In this document: positions 1 through 9,169 of the stretch, piece after piece
How the letters are laid out: each line of letters opens with the position of its first letter
How positions within the stretch are numbered: the first letter of the stretch is position 1
Source of the DNA: Methylomicrobium sp. wino1
GTDB lineage: Bacteria; Pseudomonadota; Gammaproteobacteria; Methylococcales; Methylomonadaceae
Assembly (NCBI RefSeq): GCF_003932755.1
Contig: NZ_CP024202.1
Location: forward strand, 3,224,001 to 3,288,000
DNA: 64,000 nt
Direction of reading: 5' to 3'
Notes under the pieces: model-generated
Database searches by the model: none
What the model was told of the DNA's origin: nothing
The model's input: the letters and a program-made list of their open reading frames with translations, nothing else
Made by a program: the position numbers and the translations under genes

Positions 1-678
1 TTAAAACGTATCCCAACTGCTGGTTCGTCGTCCTAGGCTTAGTTTCGGTAATATAAAACCGAGTAAAACGCCTCCTAATGCAAGTATTCCGCCATAGAGA
101 AACCAGTCTTGATGGGTGTTATCGCGTAAGGCTTGATTTTCTCGTTTTATTTGTTGTAACTCGCGTTCGGCGGAAACGACGCGTTCTTGAAATTGATCGC
201 GTTGGTTTTTAATGTCGATAGCGCTTGAAGAAATTTGTTTGATTTCAGCAAGTTCCATCATCAATTGGTTGCGCTCGGCCATTAATATCTCGCTAGATTT
301 AACGGTCTCTTGTAATGAAGTTAACTCGGATTTCAGTCCGGCGTTATCATTTTGAAGTTGTTCGATTTTTTTATTTGCTTGTTCAAGTAGATGACTGTCG
401 GGCGGCGAGGTTTTTAAAAAACGGGTTAAAATGTATCCTTCGGTACCTTTATTTGTTTTGACATATGAATAACCGGTACTGCCCTCTTCGATCAGCGTCA
501 ACGGCGTGCCGGAGCGAAGCATTCGCAAAATTTTACTGCGTTCGTTCTCGGCGACTCTGAGTGTTAATTCTAGGTCGTCAGTGACATAAACGGTTTTAGC
601 TTGGGCAGCATTGATAACAATTGCGGAGAGAATGAAAGCGTATACTAATTTTTTCACGGGTATCCTTGATGCAGGCAT
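1..678 (-). CDS. SH3-domain envelope protein, YgiM-like (TIGR04211 type)
   Basis: A 225-residue protein with an N-terminal signal segment (about residues 8-27, ending AQAK), a bacterial SH3 domain (about 28-90), a long coiled coil rich in Glu, Gln and Lys (about 95-188), and one C-terminal transmembrane helix (about 193-211) followed by a short basic tail. This order is that of E. coli YgiM and the TIGR04211 family, whose function is not firmly known; the layout implies a periplasmic SH3 module on a stalk anchored in the inner membrane. The stop codon is the first three bases of the window, so the gene is complete. It lies 32 bp downstream of argF on the same strand. Confidence 0.85.
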   Translation of the reverse strand: MPASRIPVKKLVYAFILSAIVINAAQAKTVYVTDDLELTLRVAENERSKILRMLRSGTPLTLIEEGSTGYSYVKTNKGTEGYILTRFLKTSPPDSHLLEQANKKIEQLQNDNAGLKSELTSLQETVKSSEILMAERNQLMMELAEIKQISSSAIDIKNQRDQFQERVVSAERELQQIKRENQALRDNTHQDWFLYGGILALGGVLLGFILPKLSLGRRTSSWDTF

Positions 679-710
679 AGTTGCATTATTGTATAGGAGT
701 AGGTCAAATT

Positions 711-1613
711 TTACTTGTCACTCATTAATAATTCCAGCAAAGCCTTTTGTGCGTGTAGACGATTTTCCGCTTCGGGGAAGACGACGCTTTGAGGACCGTC
801 GATGACTTCGGCAGTGACTTCCTCGTTTCGATGTGCGGGGAGGCAATGCATGAAAAGCGCGTCCTGGTTTGCCGCATCCATGACTCGTTCGCTGACTTGA
901 TAATTCTTGAAAGCTATTTCGCGCTGTTTTTGCTGTTCTTCGTGGCCCATACTGGCCCATACATCGGTGACAATCAAGTCCGAAGCTTTTGCCGCTTGTT
1001 CGGGGGTATTAAAAAACTCAATGTGCGACCGTCCGGTTTCCACTATTGCCGGGTTCGGTTCATAGCCCTGCGGGCAGGCAATATGTAATTTAAAGTTCAA
1101 TAACTTTGCTGCGTTGATATAGGAGTGACACATATTATTGCCGTCCCCAATCCAGGTAACAGTTTTGTCTTCTATGTCGCCGCGATATTCGAAATAAGTC
1201 TGCATATCGGCAAGTAGCTGGCAAGGGTGCAGAAGATCAGTAAGGCCGTTGATAACCGGAACGCTGGAATATCTTGCGATCGTGGTAACCGTTTCATGTT
1301 TAAACGTTCTCAACATGATGCCGTCGACCATGCTTGAGATGACTTTTGCGCTGTCTTGCAATGGTTCGCCGCGGCCGAGTTGCGTGTCTCGCGGCGATAA
1401 AAATAAAGCCGAACCGCCCAAGTGGATCATGCCGGTCTCGAACGAGATACGAGTTCGTGTCGAGGATTTTTCAAAAATCATGGCAAGAACTTTACCTTTT
1501 AAAGGTTGATAGTTCGGATCACGATATTTTTTTAACTCGATTGCCCGATCGATTAAGGTTCGAACTTCGGTCGAAGTTAGATCATTTAGGCTAATAAAGT
1601 GTCTAGGGTTCAT
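711..1613 (-). CDS. argF: Ornithine carbamoyltransferase
   Basis: Cytoplasmic enzyme that joins carbamoyl phosphate to ornithine to give citrulline in arginine synthesis. The 300-residue length is usual. Seen motifs are the carbamoyl-phosphate loop [10 protein letters not shown] (about residues 50-59), the HPCQ motif (about 129-132) and the C-terminal HCLPAHR motif whose Cys binds ornithine. The ATG overlaps the end of argD by 11 bp, so argD and argF form one transcript running right to left. The carbamoyl phosphate comes from carAB, encoded about 8 kb away. Confidence 0.97.
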   Translation of the reverse strand: MNPRHFISLNDLTSTEVRTLIDRAIELKKYRDPNYQPLKGKVLAMIFEKSSTRTRISFETGMIHLGGSALFLSPRDTQLGRGEPLQDSAKVISSMVDGIMLRTFKHETVTTIARYSSVPVINGLTDLLHPCQLLADMQTYFEYRGDIEDKTVTWIGDGNNMCHSYINAAKLLNFKLHIACPQGYEPNPAIVETGRSHIEFFNTPEQAAKASDLIVTDVWASMGHEEQQKQREIAFKNYQVSERVMDAANQDALFMHCLPAHRNEEVTAEVIDGPQSVVFPEAENRLHAQKALLELLMSDK

Positions 1614-2796
1614 TGGCTTGATGTTTTTCCGTGAATTCTTGGATGACTGCGGTTAGTGTTTTCACCAGTCTTTCGATTTGTTGTGCGTCGATAATCAACG
1701 GCGGTAATAGCCTTATGGTTTTCTCATTAGTCACGTTGATCAACAGTCCTTTTGACAATGCGTTGCTGACGAGCTCGCCGCAAGGTACCGATAATTCGAT
1801 GCCGATCATCAATCCTTTGTGACGAATTTCTAGGATCTTATTGTTGCCGACCAAGAGATCATCGAGCTTGGATGCGATCATTCGTCCTTTAGTCACGGCT
1901 TGTTCGATTAAATGGCCGTCATTCAGTTCGTTTAATACGGCTAGGGCTGCGCTACAAGCTAACGGATTTCCGCCGAAAGTCGAACCGTGAGTGCCCGGCG
2001 TTAAAATTTGCGCGGCCTTTCCTCTAGCAAGGCAGGCGCCGATCGGAACGCCATTAGCGAGCGCCTTGGCGAGTGTGCAAACATCGGGGAGAATGTGGTT
2101 ATGCTGATAAGCTAAAAACTTGCCTGTACGACCAATACCCGTCTGAATTTCATCCAACATCATCAATAAATTGTATCGGTCGCATAGTGCGCGGATGTCA
2201 TTGAGATAGTCGGACGCAGGTATATTAACTCCGCCTTCGCCTTGAATCGGTTCGATTAGAATGGCAACAACATTGCTATGTTGTTGCAAGGCGTTTTCAA
2301 TCGCGGTAATGTCGTTATATGGGACGCGAATGAAGCCCTCGACTAGTGGCGCGAAACCTTGCTGGATCTTGGTATTACCGGTAGCGCTAAGTGTCGCCAA
2401 GGTTCTGCCGTGAAAGCTTTTTTCCATGACGATGATGGCGGGATTTTCTATGCCTTTTTGATGACCGAATCGGCGTGCAATTTTAATAGACGCTTCATTG
2501 GCTTCGGCGCCCGAATTGCAGAAAAAGGCATTATCCATGCCGCTTAGGGCTGTTAACCGATCGGCGAGCTTTTCTTGTAAATCGATTCGGTATAAATTGG
2601 AAGTGTGAACCAATTTCGCGCTTTGCTCGCAGATGGCTTTATGTATAGAAGGATGGGCATGGCCCAGGTTGCATACCGCAATGCCAGAGAGAGCATCCAA
2701 ATAACGATTGCCTTGTTGATCCCAAAGCCAAGCGCCTTCTCCTCTATCTAAGGAAATGCTTAAGCGTCCGTAAGTTGGCATAATGTGGCCGGTCAT
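1603..2796 (-). CDS. argD: Acetylornithine aminotransferase
   Basis: PLP-dependent class III aminotransferase of 397 residues, converting N-acetylglutamate semialdehyde and glutamate to N-acetylornithine. The cofactor-binding Asp is in [13 protein letters not shown] and the Schiff-base Lys in [28 protein letters not shown] is also typical. The chosen ATG has an AAGG Shine-Dalgarno about 8 bp upstream. A second ATG five codons in would fit shorter family members. It is the first gene of an argD-argF operon and has a strong sigma70-like promoter and a terminator-like hairpin in its leader. Some relatives also act on succinyl-diaminopimelate; sequence alone does not decide this. Confidence 0.96.
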   Translation of the reverse strand: MTGHIMPTYGRLSISLDRGEGAWLWDQQGNRYLDALSGIAVCNLGHAHPSIHKAICEQSAKLVHTSNLYRIDLQEKLADRLTALSGMDNAFFCNSGAEANEASIKIARRFGHQKGIENPAIIVMEKSFHGRTLATLSATGNTKIQQGFAPLVEGFIRVPYNDITAIENALQQHSNVVAILIEPIQGEGGVNIPASDYLNDIRALCDRYNLLMMLDEIQTGIGRTGKFLAYQHNHILPDVCTLAKALANGVPIGACLARGKAAQILTPGTHGSTFGGNPLACSAALAVLNELNDGHLIEQAVTKGRMIASKLDDLLVGNNKILEIRHKGLMIGIELSVPCGELVSNALSKGLLINVTNEKTIRLLPPLIIDAQQIERLVKTLTAVIQEFTEKHQANEP

Positions 2797-2819
2797 TGAT
2801 TATACCTTACCTAAAATGC

Positions 2820-2841
2820 AAAAAGGCGGCTAAAAGCCGCC
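2820..2841 (-). terminator. Terminator-like GC hairpin in the argD leader
   Basis: On the minus strand a perfect 6-bp stem GGCGGC/GCCGCC with loop TTTTA is followed directly by five T, the form of an intrinsic terminator. It lies between the predicted argD start point (about 2851) and the argD ATG (2796). It is therefore either an attenuator or a 5' stabilising hairpin. The plus-strand reading has no T-run, so it does not serve grxD. Confidence 0.6.
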
Positions 2842-2857
2842 TGTAAGAAAACCGATG

Positions 2858-2886
2858 ATTATATGTTTGATAATCGGGCTAATCAA
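2858..2886 (-). promoter_or_regulatory. Sigma70-type promoter for argDF
   Basis: On the minus strand TTGATT (2886-2881) and a perfect TATAAT (2863-2858) are separated by exactly 17 bp. Transcription would start near 2851. The site lies in the divergent gap between argD and grxD. I saw no clear ArgR box. Confidence 0.7.
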
Positions 2887-2969
2887 TAGTATTGCTATAA
2901 AAAGAAGCTTTTTTATCAAGGCTAATCTTGATAGTATTACTAGGTTTTTATAATTAACGAGTAATTTCT

Positions 2970-3293
2970 ATGGATGTAGTAAGCAGAATTAAAGATCAGA
3001 TTGAAAATAATCCGGTAGTACTCTACATGAAGGGGACTCCCGATTTTCCACAGTGCGGATTTTCCGGTCGCTCGGTGCAAGTATTGCGCGCCTGCAAGGC
3101 CGATTTCACGTTTGTTAATATTTTCGAAGACCCTGAACTCAGGGAAGCGTTGAAGGAATATTCCAGTTGGCCGACTTATCCTCAGCTTTATATCAAAGGC
3201 CAATTAATTGGCGGTTGCGATATTATCCTCGATCTATATAACACGGGTGAGTTAGTCAAGTTATTGCAGGATGCTGAAGCCATTAGCGCTTGA
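2970..3293 (+). CDS. grxD: Monothiol glutaredoxin (CGFS type)
   Basis: A 107-residue Grx4-family protein with the single-Cys active site CGFS (Cys29) after GTPDFPQ, the TYPQLYIKG strand and the GGCDI glutathione-binding segment. CGFS glutaredoxins carry [2Fe-2S] clusters bridged by glutathione and deliver them in iron-sulfur trafficking; they are poor general disulfide reductases. Length and motif order match E. coli GrxD. It is divergent from argD, with a 173-bp gap between them. Confidence 0.96.
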   Translation: MDVVSRIKDQIENNPVVLYMKGTPDFPQCGFSGRSVQVLRACKADFTFVNIFEDPELREALKEYSSWPTYPQLYIKGQLIGGCDIILDLYNTGELVKLLQDAEAISA

Positions 3294-3331
3294 TTTTTTT
3301 GCCGGCCATGGATGGCAAGTGGCTTTTATTT

Positions 3332-3694
3332 GGCTATGTTCGCGTTAGCAGTTGAAACGGTTCTCTTTCCTACTAAATAAACCATTTAGGAAATAGTCAA
3401 GATTGCTTTCCAAAGCACTGAGCGTGGAAGAAGGTACGATTACTCGCCTGAGAGGACGCCGTAAATGCGTCCATGTAGGCTTGACGGCGGCGACTGATTG
3501 CCAAGGATGGCATGAATGCAGATTTTGCAGGAGCAAAAATCTGCCCTGCCGTCGACACCTGTCAATCGAGCAACCGTACCCTCCTTTCAACAATTCGCTC
3601 AATATTGAAAAAAGCAAGTTATTTAGAGCTATATCCTTTGGTTTCTGCTGACTTTGAGTTCAAATGGGTATCAACTATTAACGCGAACATAGCC
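3332..3694. mobile_element. MITE-like element bounded by 24-bp inverted repeats
   Basis: The segment starts with GGCTATGTTCGCGTTAGCAG (3332-3351) and ends with the inverted copy (3671-3694); 22 of 24 bases match, including 16 consecutive outer bases. It holds no convincing gene. It fills the gap between the convergent grxD and rnt genes, and its right edge touches the rnt stop codon at 3695. A smaller repeat of another family lies inside (3431-3580). No clear target duplication was found. Confidence 0.6.
3431..3580 (+). repeat. Dispersed ~150-bp palindromic repeat, copy 1
   Basis: Edges are partial inverted repeats: AAGGTACGATTACTCG at the left and CGAGCAACCGTACC at the right. Inside are the family landmarks GGCTTGACGGC, CCAAGGATGGC, and the hairpin GATTTTTGCTCCTGCAAAATC read from either strand (3523-3543). 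The same landmarks recur near 32,860, 33,250 and 37,500. Confidence 0.7.
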
Positions 3695-4375
3695 TTATGT
3701 ACCGGGTAAATTCTTAATCGCTTCCTCGTCCGAGCTTGATTTTGTCTCGGTGTCAGACTCTAACGATTTCAGTTTTTTCCAGCGGTTGACGATTTTGCAA
3801 AACAGTGTGGCCGTTTGTTCGGCATCGTATAAAGCCGAATGCGCTTGGTCGCTATCCCAGTTTAATCCTGCTGCTGCGGCAATTTTTGCCAGTACCGTTT
3901 GTTGATAGACTAAACCGCCTAAAGTTGCAGTATCGAAAGTGCTGAAAGGATGAAATGGACTACGTTTGATTTGAGTTCTTTGGATTGCGGCATTTAAAAA
4001 ACTAATATCAAAAGCGGGATTGTGGCCAACCAGTATCGCTCGGGTGCAGTCATTTCTTTTTACGGCTTTTTTGATGGGCTTGAACAGCTTGTCCAGTGCA
4101 TCTTTTTCTTGAATAGCCATGCGAAAGGGGTGATACGGGTCGATTTTATTGAATTTTAGAGCAGATTCGTCTAATTCGGAGTTTTGAAAAGGAGTGACAT
4201 GGCAAGCGTGACGCTCGGTGATTTCAAGGTTGCCGTAATTATCTAATTCCACGATTACCGCTGCAATTTCCAGTAATGGATTTTTTTTGGGATTGAAGCC
4301 CCCGGTTTCAATGTCGATAATTACAGGAAGGTAGCCTCGGAAGCGACTTCCCAAAGGGTTTATGGTTTTTTCCAT
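3695..4375 (-). CDS. rnt: Ribonuclease T
   Basis: DEDDh-family 3'-5' exoribonuclease of 226 residues that trims tRNA and other stable RNA 3' ends. The ExoI motif is DIETGGFN (Asp21, Glu23), ExoII is GHNPAFD, and ExoIII is HSALYDAEQ with the His and Asp of the DEDDh set. RSPFHPFSTFDTATL and FCKIVNRWK closely resemble E. coli RNase T. The C-terminal tail after about residue 205 is acidic and Ser-rich, longer than usual. The stop codon abuts the inverted-repeat element at 3332-3694. Confidence 0.93.
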   Translation of the reverse strand: MEKTINPLGSRFRGYLPVIIDIETGGFNPKKNPLLEIAAVIVELDNYGNLEITERHACHVTPFQNSELDESALKFNKIDPYHPFRMAIQEKDALDKLFKPIKKAVKRNDCTRAILVGHNPAFDISFLNAAIQRTQIKRSPFHPFSTFDTATLGGLVYQQTVLAKIAAAAGLNWDSDQAHSALYDAEQTATLFCKIVNRWKKLKSLESDTETKSSSDEEAIKNLPGT

Positions 4376-4513
4376 CGATACATAAAAATTGAAAAAAATT
4401 CGAAAAAAGGAGTAGCGGCATGTTTATTGCCAATGCTCGAAAGGGCAGGGATATTGTGCTATGTTACGCGAAAAACACTGAATAATAAAAATTTAGGTAT
4501 TGCGAGGCTGTAT

Positions 4514-5305
4514 ATGAATCTAAAACCAATGGTAGTCCGTTTGACGATGCCGGTATTGCTGAGTTCTATGATTGGATGCGCGTCGGCGCCCGCAGCTAGG
4601 ATCGATGAAAGCGATCCGTGGGCAGGCTTTAACCGAAATATGCAGGTCTTTAACGATAATTTGGACGAGTATGCTATGAAGCCTCTCGCCAAAGGGTATC
4701 AATGGATCACGCCGTCGTTTGTCGACCGAGGTGTTACAAACTTTTTTAGTAATATCAACGATATCGGTGTTACCATTAATGATTTTTTGCAATTTAAATT
4801 AGCTCAGACCGGATCGGATGGTGCTCGTTTTCTTGTGAATACAGTGGCAGGTATCGGCGGTTTGTTTGATGTCGCGACAGAAATTGATTTGCCTAAGCAT
4901 AATGAGGATTTCGATCAAACTTTAGCAGTTTGGGGGGTGACGTCAGGTCCTTATTTGGTATTGCCGCTTTTTGGCCCGAGTTCGGTCAGAGGTGTTTTTG
5001 GCCTTGTCGGCGATGCTGCGATGAATCCTATCAGTTATATTGATGGGGGTATCGTTTCCGGAACCTATGGTGCTATTGGGGGCGGGCTATTTGTATTGAA
5101 TACGGTTGATACTCGCGCCGACAATCTGAGCACGATGAGAATTGCGACCGAAGCCGCTCTGGATCGATACGAATTTTTTAAAAATGCCTATATACAACAA
5201 CGGGAATATTTAATTCTAGACGGGAATGTGCCCGAAAACGATTGGGATCTCGATATTGATTTTAACAATTTCAACGACGACTATGTCGAACCGGATGCGA
5301 TTTAG
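4514..5305 (+). CDS. mlaA: MlaA (VacJ) outer-membrane lipoprotein
   Basis: Outer-membrane partner of the Mla system, which removes misplaced phospholipids from the outer leaflet. I chose the ATG at 4514 because it has GAGG about 7 bp upstream and gives a clean lipoprotein signal: a hydrophobic stretch ending SSMIGC, with the lipid Cys at residue 22. An earlier in-frame ATG (4427) would bury this signal. The body has the family sequence DPWAGFNRNMQVFNDNLD followed by VNTVAGIGGLFD and VLPLFGPSSVRG. The C-terminus is strongly acidic. The other Mla genes are not in this window. The next gene starts 25 bp downstream. Confidence 0.94.
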   Translation: MNLKPMVVRLTMPVLLSSMIGCASAPAARIDESDPWAGFNRNMQVFNDNLDEYAMKPLAKGYQWITPSFVDRGVTNFFSNINDIGVTINDFLQFKLAQTGSDGARFLVNTVAGIGGLFDVATEIDLPKHNEDFDQTLAVWGVTSGPYLVLPLFGPSSVRGVFGLVGDAAMNPISYIDGGIVSGTYGAIGGGLFVLNTVDTRADNLSTMRIATEAALDRYEFFKNAYIQQREYLILDGNVPENDWDLDIDFNNFNDDYVEPDAI

Positions 5306-5330
5306 CTGAAGCGACTAGGAGGAATGGGTC

Positions 5331-5909
5331 ATGGTTAAAATTCTTGCCTTTTCCGGTAGCGCTAGAAAAAATTCCTATAACCAAAAATTAGTTGAGATTG
5401 CCGCCGGTGGAGCTCGACGTGCGAGTGCGGAAGTTACTGTTATCAATTTAGCAGATTTTGAAATGCCCATTTTCGATGAGGATCTTGAAAAAAAAGAGGG
5501 AATGCCGGGGACGGCTCGGGATTTTAAGGCGCTTTTGATCGCACACGACGGCTTTTTAATCGCATCGCCTGAATATAATAGTGCATTTAGTCCATTATTA
5601 AAAAATGCAATAGACTGGGCGTCACGCCGGGAGGGCGATGAGTTACCTCTACTGGCATATCGCGGAAAATTAGCGGCAATTATGTCCGCTTCGCCTGGGG
5701 CTTTGGGTGGTTTGAGAGGTTTAGTGTTTTTAAGGTTGTTATTGTCCAATATCGGTGTAACCGTGCAGCCCGGTCAACACGCGATAGCCAATGCCGCAAA
5801 AGCATTTAACGATGACGGTTCATTAGTCGATTCCGCTCAACAAGAAGCCATCATCGACTTGGGCGTTAATTTAGCTCGGACACTGGCAAAATTAAAATCT
5901 ACGGGATAG
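5331..5909 (+). CDS. NAD(P)H-dependent FMN reductase family flavoprotein
   Basis: A 192-residue flavodoxin-fold protein. The N-terminal FMN phosphate loop GSARKNSYN (about residues 9-17) and the SPEYNSAFSPLLKNAIDW motif (about 79-96) are typical of the NADPH-dependent FMN reductase/azoreductase family (PF03358). It likely reduces free FMN or quinones in the cytoplasm; the true substrate cannot be read from the sequence. It has a full AGGAGG Shine-Dalgarno 7 bp before the ATG and sits close behind mlaA, so they may share a transcript. Confidence 0.88.
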   Translation: MVKILAFSGSARKNSYNQKLVEIAAGGARRASAEVTVINLADFEMPIFDEDLEKKEGMPGTARDFKALLIAHDGFLIASPEYNSAFSPLLKNAIDWASRREGDELPLLAYRGKLAAIMSASPGALGGLRGLVFLRLLLSNIGVTVQPGQHAIANAAKAFNDDGSLVDSAQQEAIIDLGVNLARTLAKLKSTG

Positions 5910-5999
5910 CGAAAAGTGATTTCTAGCCGCATATCTATCAATCGATTTTCTTAATCCAGCCTTAATAAATGTAGTGCGTATGATCTAAGATATTGAATC

Positions 6000-6019
6000 G
6001 CATGATTTAAAAATCATGC
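6000..6019. repeat. AT-rich palindrome between convergent genes
   Basis: GCATGATTT and AATCATGC form a short hairpin in an AT-rich 185-bp gap between the FMN reductase and the convergent penicillin-binding protein. There is no proper T-run, so termination here is only a possibility. Confidence 0.3.
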
Positions 6020-6094
6020 CAAATTCGATATTATAGTGCCATAATATTTATTATATTATTCAACACATTATTACCGGAAAATGTTAAAGCTGGG

Positions 6095-9000
6095 TTATGA
6101 TTTATTTTGCGCAGCTGTAGCGATCGTCACTTCGGAAATCGGCCGAACGTCTTCCATCTCAGGTTCTCGATTTAGTAAAGGGGATAATGTCGGCTCTAAC
6201 GATTTGACAATTTGTACCGGTAGTGAACTGGTGAATCGGTAGTTTTCTGCGTCAGGTCCTTTAACATAGGCGGTAATAACGCCAAAGAATCGATCGCCAA
6301 GGAAAAACGCAAAGGTCGCGGCGCGGCTGATGAATTTCGATTCGATCAATCGTCCACGTTCGCCCCATACTTGGCGCCGATGGTCGCCGGTTCCGGTTTT
6401 TCCGCCTATTGCGATCGGTTCGATATCGGGGTCTTTGTAAACGTTTCTTAAACGCGTTGCCGTTCCTCCTTCGACGACGCCAATCAGAGCATCACGGGTT
6501 ACTTTTGCAATTTCGGGCGCAAAGACTCGCTGGCCATGAGCGGGTTGTCGACTCATGATGGTTTCATAGGGTGTGTCTTTTGCGAAATAAAGTTTTTCAA
6601 AACGAACTAACGGTTGCCTAATACCGTCGTTTTGTAGAATACCCATCAGCTCTGCCAATGCCGCCGGACGGTCTCCCGACGCACCGATTGCGCTAGCATA
6701 GGAAGGCGTCAAATAACTGAAAGGGTAGCCCGTTCTTTGCCAAGCACGATGGATTGAGGTAAATGCTTCGATTTCCAGCAGCGTCATAATGCGCCGTTGT
6801 TGAGCACTGGCACGGCGGCTCCTAAATAACCAGCGATAAACTTCCTGGCGTTGCTCCGTGCTGGCTTCTAGGATTTCTTCTCTTGTTGCGTTAGGGTGTT
6901 GAGCTAAATACCTGACTAACCAAAGTTCGAGAGGATGGATTTTGGTGATGTAGCCTTGATCCTGTAAGTCGAAATTGGCCGGAGAGTATTTTTCGTGCAG
7001 GTTTTCGATTTTTTCATTGCCGAGCGTGGAGGCAGATAGGTTTTTTTTCAGAAACTGTTCCAACGCATCAATGCTAGAATCGGGATAAATCGATTGGTAT
7101 AGCATAGAAAACCGGGATGCTTTGGCGTAAACGCGTTTTGTCAGCATAGCCAGTGCCTCTTCGGCCGACTTATCTTGATATTTTGCGTAGAATCGTCGCA
7201 AATATATACGTCCTTCACGGTCAGCAAAACGTTGTAGATATTCCTGGCGGCGAGGGTCGTTCGGAATTTCCAGCCATCGTGCAACACCTCCAGGTTTGTA
7301 AAGGTGATGATATACGACTTCGCGCATGAGGCGAATGAAGACTAAATTGACCGAGTCGCGCAAGGCATCACGAACCGATAAGATTTTATCGTTGTCTACC
7401 CGGCTGAAATTGCTAAAACGATGGATACCGCCGCCAGTGTAAAAACTTTCCCCTGGGCTTGCCGAGAAACGCCTGTCGAGGGCCCGGTTCAATAAATCTT
7501 CCAATTGTATATTAGGGTTGGCGCGAAGTTGATGGATTACCCAGGCGGAAATGTAGTCGCGTGAATGCAGTTCGATTTTGTTGAGTTCGGAAACCGGGGT
7601 GTGTTTGTAAAGCTCGTATACGTTGGCGACTAGTTCAAGATAATGAACCATCGTTCTGAGTTTGGCGGTAGAACCTAAGTCGATCTTGATGCCTTCGTTG
7701 ATATCCAGCGGTTGATCGTAATTATCGGTTTGTACGCGCAGTAGGTTCCCTTTTGGGCTTCGCTCGAATAGCATCAAGCTGTAAATAATAGGCGAGGGAT
7801 CGTTGGTTTCATTTAATAATCTGAATCCGATAGCGCCTGCGGCTCGGGCGCCTTCTATTTCGCTCAAACGCCTGAGGGCATGGCCGACCGCTTGCTGAGT
7901 ATCAAAATCGATCGTCGATTTTGCTGTCAAGTCAATTCGGTCTAATTCGTAGATCGAATGAACTCCTAACGATCTAGCTAATCGTGTTCGGAGCACGGCT
8001 TGAGTCTTTTTTTCGGTCATGAATTTGGCTGGCTCCACGATTCCGCTGGGCTGGCGAGCGGCGGATGCGTGTAATGAAGCATCGCGTAATGATGTGGAAA
8101 TGAGACCTTGTTCGGTCATGACCCTTAAATAGCTGTCGGTAAGATTTTGTAATGCTTTGAAACCGGTCTTAGAACCAAGTAGATCAGAGGGCCTACGTTG
8201 TGATAGAAGCAAGCTAAGCACTTGCCGGTAGGCTTTGCCTTGTTCGGGGCTGATAGCTTGTTCGGGGTCGAAGGCATTTGAAGCGAGCAGTCGGTTGATT
8301 TCTTCAAAGTTTGCTCCGTACCAGGCCGACAAGCCATCGCCCAAGCCATGAATTTCACCTAGTTTAGGCGTCGCTGCCAGCGGCATTGAGTTTAGATACG
8401 AAAGCGCGATTTGTTTTCTCATTTCCCGAGTGTCGGGTCCCAATAAATAAGCGCGTATCGAAGCGCTGACCATTTGTTGAAGTTTGTCTTTTATTGAGTG
8501 GGTATAGCCGCCCGGTGAATGACGGTATTTTTCTAACTGAGTCGCCAGGGTGCTTCCGCCTGGTACGTTGATGTTTGAGCCGAATTGCTTGGCAATAAAT
8601 TGCATGCCAGCGAATCCTAATCGACTCCATTCGATAGCCGGATTAACCGTAGGGAATTTATCATTAAGTAATTCGCGGTTTTCAATAAACAACAAAGTAT
8701 TGAGAATAAGCGAAGGAATCGCATCAAAATGTGCATATCCGTAAGTCGGATATTGGGTGCTGAATAAGTCGCGGTCTTTGTAATCGATGATGCGAAGCCC
8801 GGCTTGGATTTTTTCCTGATAGATGGGATTGAGCCCGTAGTCGTTCAACTGCAACATCACATCAGACGAGCTTGCCTGGGCAGAAATCTTGAAACCATTG
8901 CTTTCCAGGCGGGAGATTATGTCGGGTAACGATGTGTATCCGAGTCTCCGATCGTAAGGACCTTGAGAAGGAAAGCGAATCGACGAGCTGGCGCCGGGCT

Positions 9001-9169
9001 CGAGTTTGAAACTCAACCGTTCGGTAATATCGGAAAGATAGCGGGCTTGATAGTGCGAGGTTTCTATTTCCTCCTTGACTAAGATGACAAAGGAATAGCT
9101 TAACCAAGCCGCGCCGGTCCAAAAACTCAATACCAATAACCGGCGAATTTTCAGTTTAACATTTCGCAT
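6095..9169 (-). CDS. Class A penicillin-binding protein with divergent glycosyltransferase domain
   Basis: A 1024-residue inner-membrane protein with one N-terminal transmembrane helix (about residues 12-31). A GT51 peptidoglycan glycosyltransferase domain (about 140-290) is shown by FIENRE (Glu163) and GGSTLATQLEKY (204-215). A transpeptidase domain carries all three active motifs: STAK (Ser500, Lys503), SVN (606-608) and KTGT (924-927). Such enzymes polymerise and cross-link peptidoglycan. Two things are odd. The usual ED(R/K)xFxxHxG glycosyltransferase motif is reduced to IENREL, and about 315 residues separate SVN from KTGT, far more than in PBP1a or PBP1b. It is a monocistronic gene and not an obvious orthologue of PBP1a/b/c. 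Confidence 0.85.
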   Translation of the reverse strand: MRNVKLKIRRLLVLSFWTGAAWLSYSFVILVKEEIETSHYQARYLSDITERLSFKLEPGASSSIRFPSQGPYDRRLGYTSLPDIISRLESNGFKISAQASSSDVMLQLNDYGLNPIYQEKIQAGLRIIDYKDRDLFSTQYPTYGYAHFDAIPSLILNTLLFIENRELLNDKFPTVNPAIEWSRLGFAGMQFIAKQFGSNINVPGGSTLATQLEKYRHSPGGYTHSIKDKLQQMVSASIRAYLLGPDTREMRKQIALSYLNSMPLAATPKLGEIHGLGDGLSAWYGANFEEINRLLASNAFDPEQAISPEQGKAYRQVLSLLLSQRRPSDLLGSKTGFKALQNLTDSYLRVMTEQGLISTSLRDASLHASAARQPSGIVEPAKFMTEKKTQAVLRTRLARSLGVHSIYELDRIDLTAKSTIDFDTQQAVGHALRRLSEIEGARAAGAIGFRLLNETNDPSPIIYSLMLFERSPKGNLLRVQTDNYDQPLDINEGIKIDLGSTAKLRTMVHYLELVANVYELYKHTPVSELNKIELHSRDYISAWVIHQLRANPNIQLEDLLNRALDRRFSASPGESFYTGGGIHRFSNFSRVDNDKILSVRDALRDSVNLVFIRLMREVVYHHLYKPGGVARWLEIPNDPRRQEYLQRFADREGRIYLRRFYAKYQDKSAEEALAMLTKRVYAKASRFSMLYQSIYPDSSIDALEQFLKKNLSASTLGNEKIENLHEKYSPANFDLQDQGYITKIHPLELWLVRYLAQHPNATREEILEASTEQRQEVYRWLFRSRRASAQQRRIMTLLEIEAFTSIHRAWQRTGYPFSYLTPSYASAIGASGDRPAALAELMGILQNDGIRQPLVRFEKLYFAKDTPYETIMSRQPAHGQRVFAPEIAKVTRDALIGVVEGGTATRLRNVYKDPDIEPIAIGGKTGTGDHRRQVWGERGRLIESKFISRAATFAFFLGDRFFGVITAYVKGPDAENYRFTSSLPVQIVKSLEPTLSPLLNREPEMEDVRPISEVTIATAAQNKS

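Noticed and set aside
3403-3709. Short plus-strand frames of 65-82 codons after grxD
   Set aside because: They read through the repeat element and have no Shine-Dalgarno or protein similarity.
4427-4513. Upstream extension of mlaA to an earlier ATG
   Set aside because: It would bury the lipoprotein signal; the ATG at 4514 has GAGG and a normal lipobox.
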